Notes: a model not told the origin generated them from the letters alone. Shown: positions 1-6,390, counted from the stretch's first letter. The stretch: 13,699 nucleotides of DNA from JBGTCD01 sp041749015 (GCA_041749015.1 JBGTCD010000057.1:1-13699), one strand, 5' to 3'. Translations and numbers: made by a program.

Positions 1-83
1 TTAAATCCTTTTCCGTGATGAAGTGACTTTACAACCGGATGATTCGATGTTTTAAGTTCCTCCTTTATCTCCTGAATTGTCAT
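1..83 (-). CDS. Probable cupin-like small protein, N-terminal 27 residues only
   Basis: The ATG is at 81-83 on the minus strand and the frame stays open to the window edge (MTIQEIKEEL... ending ..HHGKGF). The start resembles small cupin-fold proteins common in Bacteroidota, which open with a short helix, a TSxHPVxKxLH segment and then the first beta strand; that assignment is from memory of the family and the cupin metal-binding residues lie outside the window. The ATG immediately follows the TAA (84-86) of the upstream leftward gene with no gap, so the two are very likely one transcript and translationally coupled. No function can be claimed from 27 residues. Confidence 0.55.
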   Translation of the reverse strand, partial: MTIQEIKEELKTSNHPVVKSLHHGKGF

Positions 84-689
84 TTAATTGTCAATATTTA
101 CTATTTCCGCTGAACAATTAGGGCATTCCGTTACTATTCCTTCTTTCAACCTGGTTCCGTCTATATTTTGTGTCATAAATTCTTGAATGAGCATATAGCT
201 GTCCTTGTGATTATTTACGTCTATCTGTTTATCCTTAAGCACCGTTCTGATTTTTCCATCATACTGCTGATGGCCCCAGCACATGGGACAAGTGCCTTGT
301 ACGGAAGGCTCTTCCTTATTGTTATCCTGATTACTAAAATAGTGGGTGATGTTATCAATAATGGATCCTTGCTCAGGGTGTGTGTCTAATTTATTTACAA
401 TTGCAGAGGACTCATTATCTGCATAAATCCCATATCCGTTTACTACAATTCCTTTCAAATTTTTAATTTTTGAAGAAATGGCATAAACGATCATGTTATC
501 GCCCGGATCGCTTTCCCCTTCAAATCTGTAAAAATCATCAATTTCAAAATCATCAGGCGAAAGCACAGTGTTCGTTAAATGGCAAATAAGACATTCTTCT
601 TTAGTCAGTATTGAAAAATCAATAGTATAACCTTGTAGTTTTAGGTCAGCCATAGCTTCAGTGACTGTATCGTAACTTTTTCGTTTCAT
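84..689 (-). CDS. Two-module Cys-rich protein of unknown function
   Basis: A 201-residue soluble protein. Residues 1-105 match a small Bacteroidota family often labelled phosphoribosylpyrophosphate synthetase in databases (pattern YDTVTEAMADLKLQGY, then PDDFEIDDFYRFEG and MIVYAISS). That label is almost certainly a misnomer because the module has no PRPP-binding loop and is far too short. Residues 130-201 form a second module with CPMC (C134, C137) and CPNC (C189, C192), a likely four-cysteine zinc site, with a conserved-looking WGHQQYDGKIR and KDKQIDVNNHKDSY between them. Each module seems to exist separately in related genomes (recalled, not checked). The upstream gap to the copper protein gene (801) is 111 bases, so it could be cotranscribed; downstream the stop abuts the next ATG. 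No signal peptide or membrane segment is seen. Function unknown; a zinc-binding stress or redox role is only a guess. Confidence 0.85.
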   Translation of the reverse strand: MKRKSYDTVTEAMADLKLQGYTIDFSILTKEECLICHLTNTVLSPDDFEIDDFYRFEGESDPGDNMIVYAISSKIKNLKGIVVNGYGIYADNESSAIVNKLDTHPEQGSIIDNITHYFSNQDNNKEEPSVQGTCPMCWGHQQYDGKIRTVLKDKQIDVNNHKDSYMLIQEFMTQNIDGTRLKEGIVTECPNCSAEIVNIDN

Positions 690-780
690 TAGTTTGTTTT
701 TTTAATTCTTGCCATCTGACAGTTAACTGATTATTGCAGTTTGGTAAATCACATTTAGCATGTTAAGAACCTTCAGAGAG

Positions 781-802
781 AAAAAATTTATATGTATAAA
801 TT
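781..802 (-). terminator. AT-only inverted repeat followed by a T run
   Basis: AATTTATA (785-792) and TATAAATT (795-802) are perfect inverted arms around two bases, and six A residues on the plus strand (781-786) give a T run after the hairpin when read leftward. It overlaps the stop codon of the copper-storage gene. The stem contains no G-C pair, so it is at best a weak terminator; it could equally be part of a promoter for the gene starting at 689. Confidence 0.3.
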
Positions 803-1130
803 AAACTCTACTTGACGCAAGTTCTTCACAGATTTCTGCGCATTTTTTGCAAGCTTCAGCACATTCCTTGCAACTAGCATGGTGCGAAGCGTGTTTGGCA
901 CATTCTTCTGAGCATGCATTACAAATCTCAGCGCACAAAGCGTGAAGTTGGTGACCGTATGCGGAACCTCTTGCATCAAACTTTGCGCATAATGTGCAGA
1001 TGTCTGCACAATCACGGCACAATGAAATACATTCTTCCATATTGCCGGCTTTGACACAATCAGTGATACAGCTTTCGCATGTTACCAAACACGCTAAACA
1101 GGCATCAATACAGTTTTTTAAATTATTCAT
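801..1130 (-). CDS. Cytosolic four-helix-bundle copper-storage protein (Csp/DUF326 family)
   Basis: A 109-residue protein with 20 cysteines (7, 11, 14, 18, 21, 25, 34, 38, 41, 45, 48, 66, 70, 73, 77, 87, 90, 94, 97, 101), spaced 3-4 apart as CxxxC/CxxC along four predicted helices, plus histidines H60, H63, H80, H83 and H84. In the Csp family such cysteines line the inside of a four-helix bundle and hold many Cu(I) ions. There is no signal peptide, so it resembles the cytosolic Csp3 type rather than exported Csp1. Expected role: buffering or storing cuprous ions in the cytoplasm. It starts at the ATG at 1128-1130, just before the first cysteine helix. A 20-bp palindrome lies 18 bases upstream (1148-1167). 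No copper ATPase, chaperone or CsoR gene is adjacent in the window. Confidence 0.93.
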   Translation of the reverse strand: MNNLKNCIDACLACLVTCESCITDCVKAGNMEECISLCRDCADICTLCAKFDARGSAYGHQLHALCAEICNACSEECAKHASHHASCKECAEACKKCAEICEELASSRV

Positions 1131-1147
1131 TATTTCTGTGGGTTACT

Positions 1148-1167
1148 TTGTGAATGAATTTTCACAA
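1148..1167. promoter_or_regulatory. Palindrome upstream of copper-storage gene
   Basis: TTGTGAA (1148-1154) and TTCACAA (1161-1167) form perfect 7-bp inverted arms separated by six bases, 18 bases before the leftward start at 1130. The position fits an operator of a dimeric regulator. It resembles a CRP/FNR half-site pair, but TGTGA to TCACA is eight bases apart rather than six, so I do not assign a regulator. Confidence 0.4.
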
Positions 1168-1347
1168 TGGGGGAAGGTAGGCATCTTTAAGAGCCTGACG
1201 TTACACGATTTGATAAACATGCTACATGGTTTACGCTTTCCAGGTTTCGAAAGCTGACAGTTCGAGTACTTCATCAATTCTTAATTGGAGAAATTACCGC
1301 CAAAAAAGCGGGACCGGCTTCAATCCCTATAAAGAGTCAAGGCCAAA

Positions 1348-1385
1348 AAAAAAGCCCCTTAGGAAAATTCCCCAGGGGCTTTTTT
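1348..1385. terminator. Bidirectional Rho-independent terminator
   Basis: A 12-bp perfect stem, AAAAAAGCCCCT (1348-1359) with AGGGGCTTTTTT (1374-1385), with a 14-base loop. Read leftward it follows the ssb stop codon (1404) and ends in a T run from the A tract at 1345-1353; read rightward it also ends in T's. It isolates ssb from the copper-storage gene. Confidence 0.88.
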
Positions 1386-1403
1386 GCCTGTTTACCAAGG
1401 TGA

Positions 1404-1739
1404 TCAGGCCTTGCCGATCATCAGAAGTTCGTTCATATTAACTTCGGTAACATAACGCTTCTCGCCATTGCCATTCTCATAGGTCCGATGGATCAACTTA
1501 CCTTCGAGGGCGATCTCCTTGCCTTTCTTAAGGTATTCACCCACTATCTCTGCCTGCTTGCCCCAGGCCACAACCTGATGCCATTGGGTATCCTCTACCT
1601 TCTCCCCCTTATCATTCTTGTAATAATCAGAAGTGGCGATGGAAAAGGTAGCCAGCTTCTTGCCACTCTCAAGGGTTTTAACTTCAGGGTCCTGGCCCAG
1701 TCTTCCAATTAATTGCACACGGTTTCTTAAAGATTTCAT
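1404..1739 (-). CDS. ssb: Short single-stranded DNA-binding protein without C-terminal tail
   Basis: A 111-residue OB-fold SSB. The sequence opens with RNRVQLIGRLGQDPEVK, followed by FSIATSDYYKN, WHQVVAWGKQAEIVGEYLKKGKEIALEGKL and YVTEVNMNELLM, which are the standard strands and ssDNA-contact segments of the bacterial SSB core. The protein ends at ..LLMIGKA directly after the fold: the Gly/Pro/Gln-rich linker and the acidic tip (DDDIPF type) that recruits replication and repair partners are missing. A genome normally also carries a full-length SSB, so this is probably a paralogue, for example a specialised or competence-like SSB. It is transcribed leftward, divergently from the DoxX gene, and closed by a strong terminator. 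Confidence 0.93.
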   Translation of the reverse strand: MKSLRNRVQLIGRLGQDPEVKTLESGKKLATFSIATSDYYKNDKGEKVEDTQWHQVVAWGKQAEIVGEYLKKGKEIALEGKLIHRTYENGNGEKRYVTEVNMNELLMIGKA

Positions 1740-1839
1740 AATTTTATTAATTTTAAGTGAAACATAAATTTGAAAACCATTTTACTGATTGACGGTGCTA
1801 AGTACGGAAGAGACTTTTTTAATAGTCGGTTATAAAACA

Positions 1840-1879
1840 TTTGTATTCGTTTATATACATTTGTAAACGTTTGTAAACG
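1840..1879. repeat. Four head-to-tail 10-bp units in the ssb/doxX divergent region
   Basis: TTTGTAAACG occurs twice in direct succession (1860-1869 and 1870-1879), preceded by two diverged units at 1840-1849 (TTTGTATTCG) and 1850-1859 (TTTATATACA). The same stretch also reads as two 20-bp repeats (1837-1856 and 1857-1876, 16 of 20 identical). Units repeat once per helical turn and end ten bases before the doxX ATG. The stretch includes TACATTTG (1856-1863), a perfect TAnnTTTG promoter element, so bound repeats would sit on the promoter. Confidence 0.6.
1856..1863 (+). promoter_or_regulatory. Possible -7 element for doxX
   Basis: TACATTTG matches the Bacteroidota -7 consensus TAnnTTTG exactly and lies 26 bases before the ATG at 1890. 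No TTG is found 19-21 bases further upstream, so the -33 box is not supported, and the match could be a by-product of the 10-bp repeats. Confidence 0.35.
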
Positions 1880-1889
1880 GATAATTACC

Positions 1890-2315
1890 ATGGCATTTAT
1901 ACTTAAAATACTGAAAACCAATATTTTAGAAAAAAGGATTAACATTAGTCTTTTTTTGCTCAGAACAGGTATTTCTCTATTAATGCTGACACATGGTTGG
2001 CCTAAATTTCAAAAAATACTTGCCGGTGACTGGGCCTTTGGAGATCCCTTGGGCATTGGAGAAGCCCCTTCATTGGTGCTGGCTGTAAGCGCTGAGTTCA
2101 TCGGTTCCATCCTGCTGATCCTGGGATTATTCACGCCGCTCGCCGTGGTACCGCTGATTGTGACCATGATCGTGGCAGTGGTAGTAGTCCATGGAGATGA
2201 CCCATTCCCGAGAAAGGAACTGGGGCTCTTATATTTGATACCTTATATCGTCATACTGATTAATGGCCCCGGGTCTTATTCCCTGGACTATTATCTTTTT
2301 CAACCTAAAAAGTAA
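1890..2315 (+). CDS. DoxX-family inner-membrane protein
   Basis: A 141-residue protein with four hydrophobic segments: about 18-36, 62-81, 84-101 and 112-128. The first ends in LTHGWPKFQK, where the HGWxK motif is the usual DoxX signature; AEFIGSILLILGLFTPLA and the final YLIPYIVILINGPGSYSLD segment also fit. DoxX-family proteins are small membrane subunits with loosely defined roles in electron transfer or redox stress; the specific partner is not known here. The next gene starts 6 bases after the stop, so the pair is probably cotranscribed. The start at 1890 leaves a basic N-terminus before the first membrane helix. Confidence 0.85.
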   Translation: MAFILKILKTNILEKRINISLFLLRTGISLLMLTHGWPKFQKILAGDWAFGDPLGIGEAPSLVLAVSAEFIGSILLILGLFTPLAVVPLIVTMIVAVVVVHGDDPFPRKELGLLYLIPYIVILINGPGSYSLDYYLFQPKK

Positions 2316-2321
2316 CCTGTT

Positions 2322-2681
2322 ATGGAACGGAACTGCATGGAGTGCGGGGAGAAAGTGTTGGGGAGAATTGACAAAAAATTTTGTTCGGATCTATGCCGAA
2401 ACGCCTACAATAATAAGCTCAACAGTGATGCCAATAATCTGGTAAGAAACATCAATCATGCTTTAAGAAAAAACCGGAAGATTCTGGCAGCGCTCAACAA
2501 GGATGGTAAGACCAAACTGCCCCGTGAAAAACTCACCACAAAGGGCTTTGACTTTACCTATTTTACCAACCTTTACACTACCAAAAAAGGGGCTACCTAT
2601 TACTTTTGTTATGACCAGGGCTACCTGCCCATCAGTGACGACTGGGTCATGCTCGTGGTCAAGCAATCCTATTTGGAATAA
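2322..2681 (+). CDS. Small N-terminal Zn-ribbon protein, function unknown
   Basis: A 119-residue protein. Residues 5-25 contain CMECG, then KKFCSDLCRNAYNN, giving C5, C8, C21 and C25 as a probable zinc-binding set of the kind seen in YacG/MYM-like and DUF2116-like ribbons. The middle is lysine/arginine-rich (NHALRKNRKILAALNKDG) and the C-terminus has an aromatic-rich block (FDFTYFTNLYTT, TYYFCYDQGYLP). I recognise the family as a common uncharacterised protein in Bacteroidota. It follows doxX by a few bases and is likely in its operon. The basic helix beside the ribbon suggests nucleic-acid contact, but that is inference. Confidence 0.85.
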   Translation: MERNCMECGEKVLGRIDKKFCSDLCRNAYNNKLNSDANNLVRNINHALRKNRKILAALNKDGKTKLPREKLTTKGFDFTYFTNLYTTKKGATYYFCYDQGYLPISDDWVMLVVKQSYLE

Positions 2682-2758
2682 AGGCCAAAAGTCCTGCATC
2701 TTTACTCTGATTGACTCAATTGAAGGGATGTTTGGAATTAACCATTCAAAGAAGGCCA

Positions 2759-2789
2759 TTTGGCTTTCGGATTGCTTTTCTTAAATTTA
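2759..2789 (+). promoter_or_regulatory. Candidate promoter for the DUF1330 gene
   Basis: TTTGG at 2759-2763 and TAAATTTA at 2782-2789 are separated by 18 bases, close to the Bacteroidota TTTG/TAnnTTTG arrangement with one mismatch in the -7 box. The ATG is 13 bases further on. The -33 box lies in a small imperfect hairpin (2752-2767). Confidence 0.4.
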
Positions 2790-2802
2790 GAATAAAAAAA
2801 CT

Positions 2803-3090
2803 ATGTCTGCATACATTATCGTAGAAGTGAAAATACATGACCCTCAAACCTATGAAGCCTACAAAAAACTCACCCCGGGATCCTTAGCACCATTTGGTGG
2901 TGAATTCACCGTAAGGGGCGGCAACCCTGAGAATATGGAAGGAGACTGGAATCCGGAGCGAATCGTGGTGCTCAAATTTCCAGATAAGGAAAAAGCCAAA
3001 TCCTGGTGGCATTCGGACATTTATAGTCAGGCTAAGCCCTTGCGCTACAAAGCTGCCGAATCTAAAATGATCCTGGTGGAAGGGGCTTAG
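2803..3090 (+). CDS. DUF1330 domain protein (dimeric alpha-beta barrel fold)
   Basis: A 95-residue protein that is one whole DUF1330 domain: the opening YIIVEVKIHDPQTYEAYKK, a central GGEFTVRGG, then ERIVVLKFPDKEKAKSWW and a final RYKAAESKMILVEG. All of these are the conserved blocks of the family, which adopts a ferredoxin-like dimeric fold; no reaction has been established for it. It has its own likely promoter and is convergent with the cytidine deaminase gene, with only 22 bases between the stops. Confidence 0.93.
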   Translation: MSAYIIVEVKIHDPQTYEAYKKLTPGSLAPFGGEFTVRGGNPENMEGDWNPERIVVLKFPDKEKAKSWWHSDIYSQAKPLRYKAAESKMILVEGA

Positions 3091-3112
3091 ATCAATACAA
3101 GCTATAGCATCA

Positions 3113-3589
3113 TCAAAACGAAAAATGAAAAGGCAGCATGGCCTTAATGGAAGGCACCACCATGATCTCCCCTCCTGCCCCGTATGGAAAAATCATTTTG
3201 ATCTCGTTGCCATACTGAACTTCAAACTCCAATAAGGACTGCCGGCAAGCGCCGCAGGAAGACACTTTGTCCACCCAGGCACCGTGCTCGTCCAGTGCCG
3301 CCACTGCCATGGCCCTCAAGGCCACACCCGGATATTGCGTTTGAGCTGCATAAGCCACTACGCGCTCAGCACAAAGCCCGCTGGGGTAGGCCATGTTCTC
3401 CTGATTAGCCCCGGTGATGATCTCGCCATTCTCCAGTAGCAAGGCAGCCCCAACCTTAAACTTACTGTATGGGGCATAAGATTTTTTCGTAGCTGTCTGG
3501 GCAGCTTTAAACAATTCAATATCCTCCCCGGGCAAATCTTCCAGGGATGCGAATTTTTGAAATGGGATTTTATGAAAATGGGCTTCCAT
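3113..3589 (-). CDS. cdd: Cytidine deaminase (homotetrameric type)
   Basis: A 158-residue enzyme that deaminates cytidine and deoxycytidine to uridine and deoxyuridine in pyrimidine salvage. The zinc site is visible: CAE at 73-75 (C73 ligand, E75 the proton shuttle) and CGAC at 112-115 (C112, C115). YAPYSKFKVGAALL (residues 38-51) and GANQENMAYPSGLCAER are the standard substrate-binding blocks. Three cysteine ligands rather than His-Cys-Cys mark the small tetrameric form. Residues 1-20 are an N-terminal extension slightly longer than in many homologues, but the ATG at 3587-3589 is the first in frame and is followed by MEAHFHKIPF, a plausible natural start. Stop to stop with the DUF1330 gene; divergent from mtaB across about 200 bases. 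Confidence 0.95.
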   Translation of the reverse strand: MEAHFHKIPFQKFASLEDLPGEDIELFKAAQTATKKSYAPYSKFKVGAALLLENGEIITGANQENMAYPSGLCAERVVAYAAQTQYPGVALRAMAVAALDEHGAWVDKVSSCGACRQSLLEFEVQYGNEIKMIFPYGAGGEIMVVPSIKAMLPFHFSF

Positions 3590-3746
3590 ATAATTGAATT
3601 AAGGATTACCAATCATGAATGAGTAATTTAAACGCCAAAATGCATAAAAAGGTCAAATGATGCCTGAATAATTTTCAGAAAATTAAAAGTGTTTTACCTT
3701 AGTGAATTTGATTAACAATCCCGGCAGTCATTATCTGATTATGGAC

Positions 3747-3765
3747 CTCAGGTTCTATTCCTGAG
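3747..3765. promoter_or_regulatory. Inverted repeat over the mtaB -33 region
   Basis: CTCAGG (3747-3752) and CCTGAG (3760-3765) are perfect 6-bp arms with a seven-base spacer, centred about 20 bases before the -7 box at 3776. The place where a -33 TTG should be contains only GGTTCTATTC, so a bound protein here would act directly on the promoter. Confidence 0.3.
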
Positions 3766-3775
3766 CGAATTTTCC

Positions 3776-3783
3776 TATCTTTG
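3776..3783 (+). promoter_or_regulatory. -7 promoter element almost touching the mtaB start
   Basis: TATCTTTG is a perfect TAnnTTTG Bacteroidota -7 box, followed by GCA as is frequent in this phylum. It ends only seven bases before the ATG at 3791. Transcription would start at or within a couple of bases of the ATG, giving a leaderless mRNA. Confidence 0.65.
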
Positions 3784-3790
3784 CAGGCCC

Positions 3791-5107
3791 ATGAAAACGG
3801 TAGCATTTTACACTTTAGGCTGCAAGCTCAACTTCTCCGAAACCTCCACCATCGCCCGGACTTTGGAAGAAGCCGGTTATCAGAAGGTAGCTTTTGAGGA
3901 CAGCCCGGAGGTGTTTATCATCAATACCTGCTCCGTAACCGACAATGCCGACAAAAAATGCAGGAAGGTCATCCGTGATGCCAGAAGAATTGCTCCTCAG
4001 GCCTTCATCGCCATCATCGGATGCTACGCCCAGCTTAAACCGGAAGAAATTGCAGCCATTCCGGGGGTGGATGCGGTGCTGGGAGCTTCCGAAAAATTCC
4101 AGCTTTTGGAGCTATTGAATGGCTTTGAGAAAAAGGACCAGGCGGCCGTATATGCCACCTGCATCGAAGAAGCCACCCGATTCAATACCTCCTACTCGAT
4201 GAACGACCGAACCCGCACCTTCCTCAAAGTCCAGGATGGGTGCGATTATTCCTGTACCTTCTGTACCATCCCACAGGCCAGAGGCAAAAGCAGGAGCGCG
4301 ACCATCGATGTAGTGGTGCAGTCGGCCGGAACCATCGCCGCAGATGGGGTAAAAGAAATAGTCCTGACCGGTGTCAATACAGGTGATTTTGGCATCCGTG
4401 ATGGAATCAAAGAGGACCGGTTCATTGACCTTATCAAAGCCCTCGACCAGGTAGAAGGGATCAACCGGTTTAGAATATCATCCATAGAGCCCAACCTGCT
4501 TAATGATGAGATTATTGAATTTGTAGCCGGCAGCAATCGGTTTGTTCCCCATTTTCATATCCCTTTACAATCAGGCTCAGACCGGATTTTAAAGCAAATG
4601 AAAAGACGGTACCTTACCGGCTTATATGCTGAAAGGGTGGCCAGAATAAAATCATTGATGCCACATTGCGCCATTGGGGTTGATGTGATTGTGGGTTTCC
4701 CGGGGGAGACGGAGGAAGACTTTCTCAATACCTATCATTTTTTGAATGACCTGGATGTATCCTACCTGCACGTGTTTACCTACTCTGAAAGGGCCCACAC
4801 ACCCGCAGCAGAAATGGAAAATCCGGTACCTCAAAAGGTGCGGCAGGAAAGGTCACAGATGCTCAGAAATCTTTCAGAAAAGAAAAAAAGGCAATTCTAT
4901 GAGGCGCACCTGGGCACCACCTGGAATGTACTAATTGAAGATGATCGTGAGTATGGTTTGATTCATGGTTTCACCGAAAATTATATCAGAGTAGGGATTC
5001 CTGGTGACATTACTTTGGTGAATTCCTTACAAAAAATAACCCTGGGGGAAATTAATGCCCAGGGTATTGTAGTGCCTGTTAAAAGAGCGGAAGCAATTTC
5101 ATTTTAA
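3791..5107 (+). CDS. mtaB: tRNA t6A37 methylthiotransferase MtaB
   Basis: A 438-residue radical-SAM enzyme that converts t6A37 to ms2t6A37 in ANN-decoding tRNAs. The N-terminal methylthiotransferase domain (1-130) has the three ligands of the auxiliary 4Fe-4S cluster: C11 (TLGCKLNFSET, the GCKLN form typical of MtaB rather than MiaB or RimO), C47 (NTCSVT) and C78 (GCYAQ). The radical-SAM motif CDYSCTFC gives C151, C155 and C158, followed by TIPQARGKSRS. Later blocks HIPLQSGSDRILKQMKRRY and GVDVIVGFPGETEEDF are standard. Residues about 370-435 form the TRAM RNA-binding domain. It is a single gene with its own promoter; its stop overlaps that of the convergent nitroreductase. Confidence 0.96.
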   Translation: MKTVAFYTLGCKLNFSETSTIARTLEEAGYQKVAFEDSPEVFIINTCSVTDNADKKCRKVIRDARRIAPQAFIAIIGCYAQLKPEEIAAIPGVDAVLGASEKFQLLELLNGFEKKDQAAVYATCIEEATRFNTSYSMNDRTRTFLKVQDGCDYSCTFCTIPQARGKSRSATIDVVVQSAGTIAADGVKEIVLTGVNTGDFGIRDGIKEDRFIDLIKALDQVEGINRFRISSIEPNLLNDEIIEFVAGSNRFVPHFHIPLQSGSDRILKQMKRRYLTGLYAERVARIKSLMPHCAIGVDVIVGFPGETEEDFLNTYHFLNDLDVSYLHVFTYSERAHTPAAEMENPVPQKVRQERSQMLRNLSEKKKRQFYEAHLGTTWNVLIEDDREYGLIHGFTENYIRVGIPGDITLVNSLQKITLGEINAQGIVVPVKRAEAISF

Positions 5108-5763
5108 ACAAAAGCTGACCTTTCAAAACTATCCAGCACCTGGCTCATGCTGGTCACATCATCCCCTTCTTTCATAGGTTTTCCCCAGGAAGACTGAAAA
5201 ACTATTTCCTTGATGTCTTTTCTTTCCCTTGGAGCTTTCTCGGTCTTTTTTTGCTTTTGGTTGAGCATATCCGGATCACCAGGGTATCCTATGGCGGCAA
5301 CAACTACCGGCACATATCCATCAGGAATAGAAAAAATTTCACGAGCTTTCTCCTTGCTGAATCCAGCCATTTGGTGGATGTATATCCCCTGCTCAGCACC
5401 TTGTACTGCCAGCAAAGCCATGGCTGCACCGGTATCATATGAATAGTGCTTGTTTTCGGCATCATTGTGTGAAAAATGCGTTTTAGCAACTGCCATAAGT
5501 AAAACCGGGGCATTGATGGCCCATTCCTGATTGAATTCATTCAAAGATTTGAAAATCTTATCGTAGGTATTACCGGACCCTTTGACACCTATAAAAAACC
5601 TCCAGGGTTGCTCATTGAAAGAAGAGGGTGCCCAGCGGGCTGCTTCCAATAAGGATAATAATTCCTTCTGATTTGGAGCATCTGCTTTAAAAGCTCTGGG
5701 GCTCCAGCGCTTTTCGATATTCTTATTAATAGGGTATTGAGTTGTTGCTAGTTTATTTTCCAT
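5104..5763 (-). CDS. FMN-dependent nitroreductase family protein
   Basis: A 219-residue oxidoreductase. The N-terminal RWSPRAFKADAP (19-30), the AARWAPSSFNEQPWRFFIG block (41-59) and the central YDTGAAMALLAVQGAEQGIYIHQMAGF are the FMN- and dimer-contact segments of the nitroreductase fold; VVAAIGYPGDPDML with a basic stretch (KQKKTEKAPRERK) completes it. Members reduce nitro groups, quinones or flavins with NAD(P)H; the true substrate cannot be read from sequence. The protein is cytoplasmic, with no signal peptide. Its TAA (5104-5106) overlaps that of mtaB (5105-5107), so the two transcripts must converge through each other. It is divergent from the peroxiredoxin gene across 129 bases, which hints at related redox regulation. 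Confidence 0.93.
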   Translation of the reverse strand: MENKLATTQYPINKNIEKRWSPRAFKADAPNQKELLSLLEAARWAPSSFNEQPWRFFIGVKGSGNTYDKIFKSLNEFNQEWAINAPVLLMAVAKTHFSHNDAENKHYSYDTGAAMALLAVQGAEQGIYIHQMAGFSKEKAREIFSIPDGYVPVVVAAIGYPGDPDMLNQKQKKTEKAPRERKDIKEIVFQSSWGKPMKEGDDVTSMSQVLDSFERSAFV

Positions 5764-5824
5764 AAAAAGGGATTTGTCGACTTAATTCAATGTTTAAACA
5801 AGCATTAAAAGGAATGGTTCAGAA

Positions 5825-5846
5825 AAAAGGAATAATTCCTCCTTTT
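5825..5846. promoter_or_regulatory. Inverted repeat between nitroreductase and peroxiredoxin genes
   Basis: AAAAGGA (5825-5831) and TCCTTTT (5840-5846) pair, and inside them GGAAT-A-ATTCC (5829-5839) is a second, tighter palindrome. Since the flanking genes diverge, a terminator is not expected here; an operator for a redox regulator is possible but no consensus is recognised. Confidence 0.3.
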
Positions 5847-5892
5847 GTGATAACAATCCGATTATTAAATTGCTAATTGATAAACACTTGTC

Positions 5893-6342
5893 ATGGGATT
5901 AGAAATCAATACCAAAGCACCAGATTTTACCCTGCCCTCCACAAAAGGTCAGAACTTTACTTTGAGCAAAGACCAGGCAGGCAAACCCTGCATCATTTAT
6001 TTTTATCCAAAGGATTTTACCAGGGGATGTACTCAGGAAGCCTGCGATTTCAGGGATGCCCATGAGATGTTTCGTGATTATGATATTGATATCTATGGGG
6101 TGAGCAGGGATACCATAGCTACCCATAATAAATTCAGAAAAAAGCATGACCTGCCATTCCATCTGCTTTCCGATAAATCGGGGAAAATGATCCGGGAGTG
6201 GAAGGCCATGCTGCCTATAGTCGGTGTGCCTAAGAGGATCACCTACCTTTTGGATAAGGATCACAAAATTGTTGCAGTGTTTGATAAACTTTTTGGTGCC
6301 GAAAAGCACATCAAAGAGATGGTAAGAAAGGTGAAGGCTTAG
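5893..6342 (+). CDS. Thiol peroxidase of the PrxQ/BCP peroxiredoxin type
   Basis: A 149-residue thioredoxin-fold peroxidase that reduces H2O2 and organic hydroperoxides. The active site is FYPKDFTRGCTQEACDFRD: C46 is the peroxidatic cysteine, with P39 and T43 completing the PxxxTxxC motif, and C51 five residues on is the PrxQ-type resolving cysteine within the same helix. C33 (KPCIIYF) is extra. The usual YPKDDTPGCT is changed to YPKDFTRGCT, so a Phe and an Arg flank the catalytic Thr. SRDTIATHNKFRKKHDLPFHLLSD matches the second conserved block. The protein is cytosolic. It starts at the ATG at 5893 with no Shine-Dalgarno. It is divergent from the nitroreductase gene, which may share stress control. 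Confidence 0.94.
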   Translation: MGLEINTKAPDFTLPSTKGQNFTLSKDQAGKPCIIYFYPKDFTRGCTQEACDFRDAHEMFRDYDIDIYGVSRDTIATHNKFRKKHDLPFHLLSDKSGKMIREWKAMLPIVGVPKRITYLLDKDHKIVAVFDKLFGAEKHIKEMVRKVKA

Positions 6343-6343
6343 G

Positions 6344-6390
6344 CAAGCCAGCGAGATATAGACCCTTGAATTGTCTCATGGGTCTGGCTT
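6344..6390 (+). terminator. Imperfect hairpin after the peroxiredoxin gene
   Basis: AAGCC near 6345 pairs with GGCTT (6386-6390), and AGACCC (6360-6365) with GGGTCT (6380-6385), with a ten-base bulge on the left and a 14-base loop. There is no T run, so it is a weak terminator candidate or an RNA 3' stabiliser. Confidence 0.3.

Noticed and set aside
84..689. PRPP synthetase
   Set aside because: No PRPP-binding loop or ribose-phosphate pyrophosphokinase blocks, and the module is much too short; the database label for this family appears to be a misnomer.
788..1057. Second leftward frame inside the copper-storage gene
   Set aside because: A shadow of the Csp frame; the periodic cysteine codons keep the alternative frame open.
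1148..1167. CRP/FNR binding site
   Set aside because: TGTGA and TCACA are present but spaced by eight bases rather than six.
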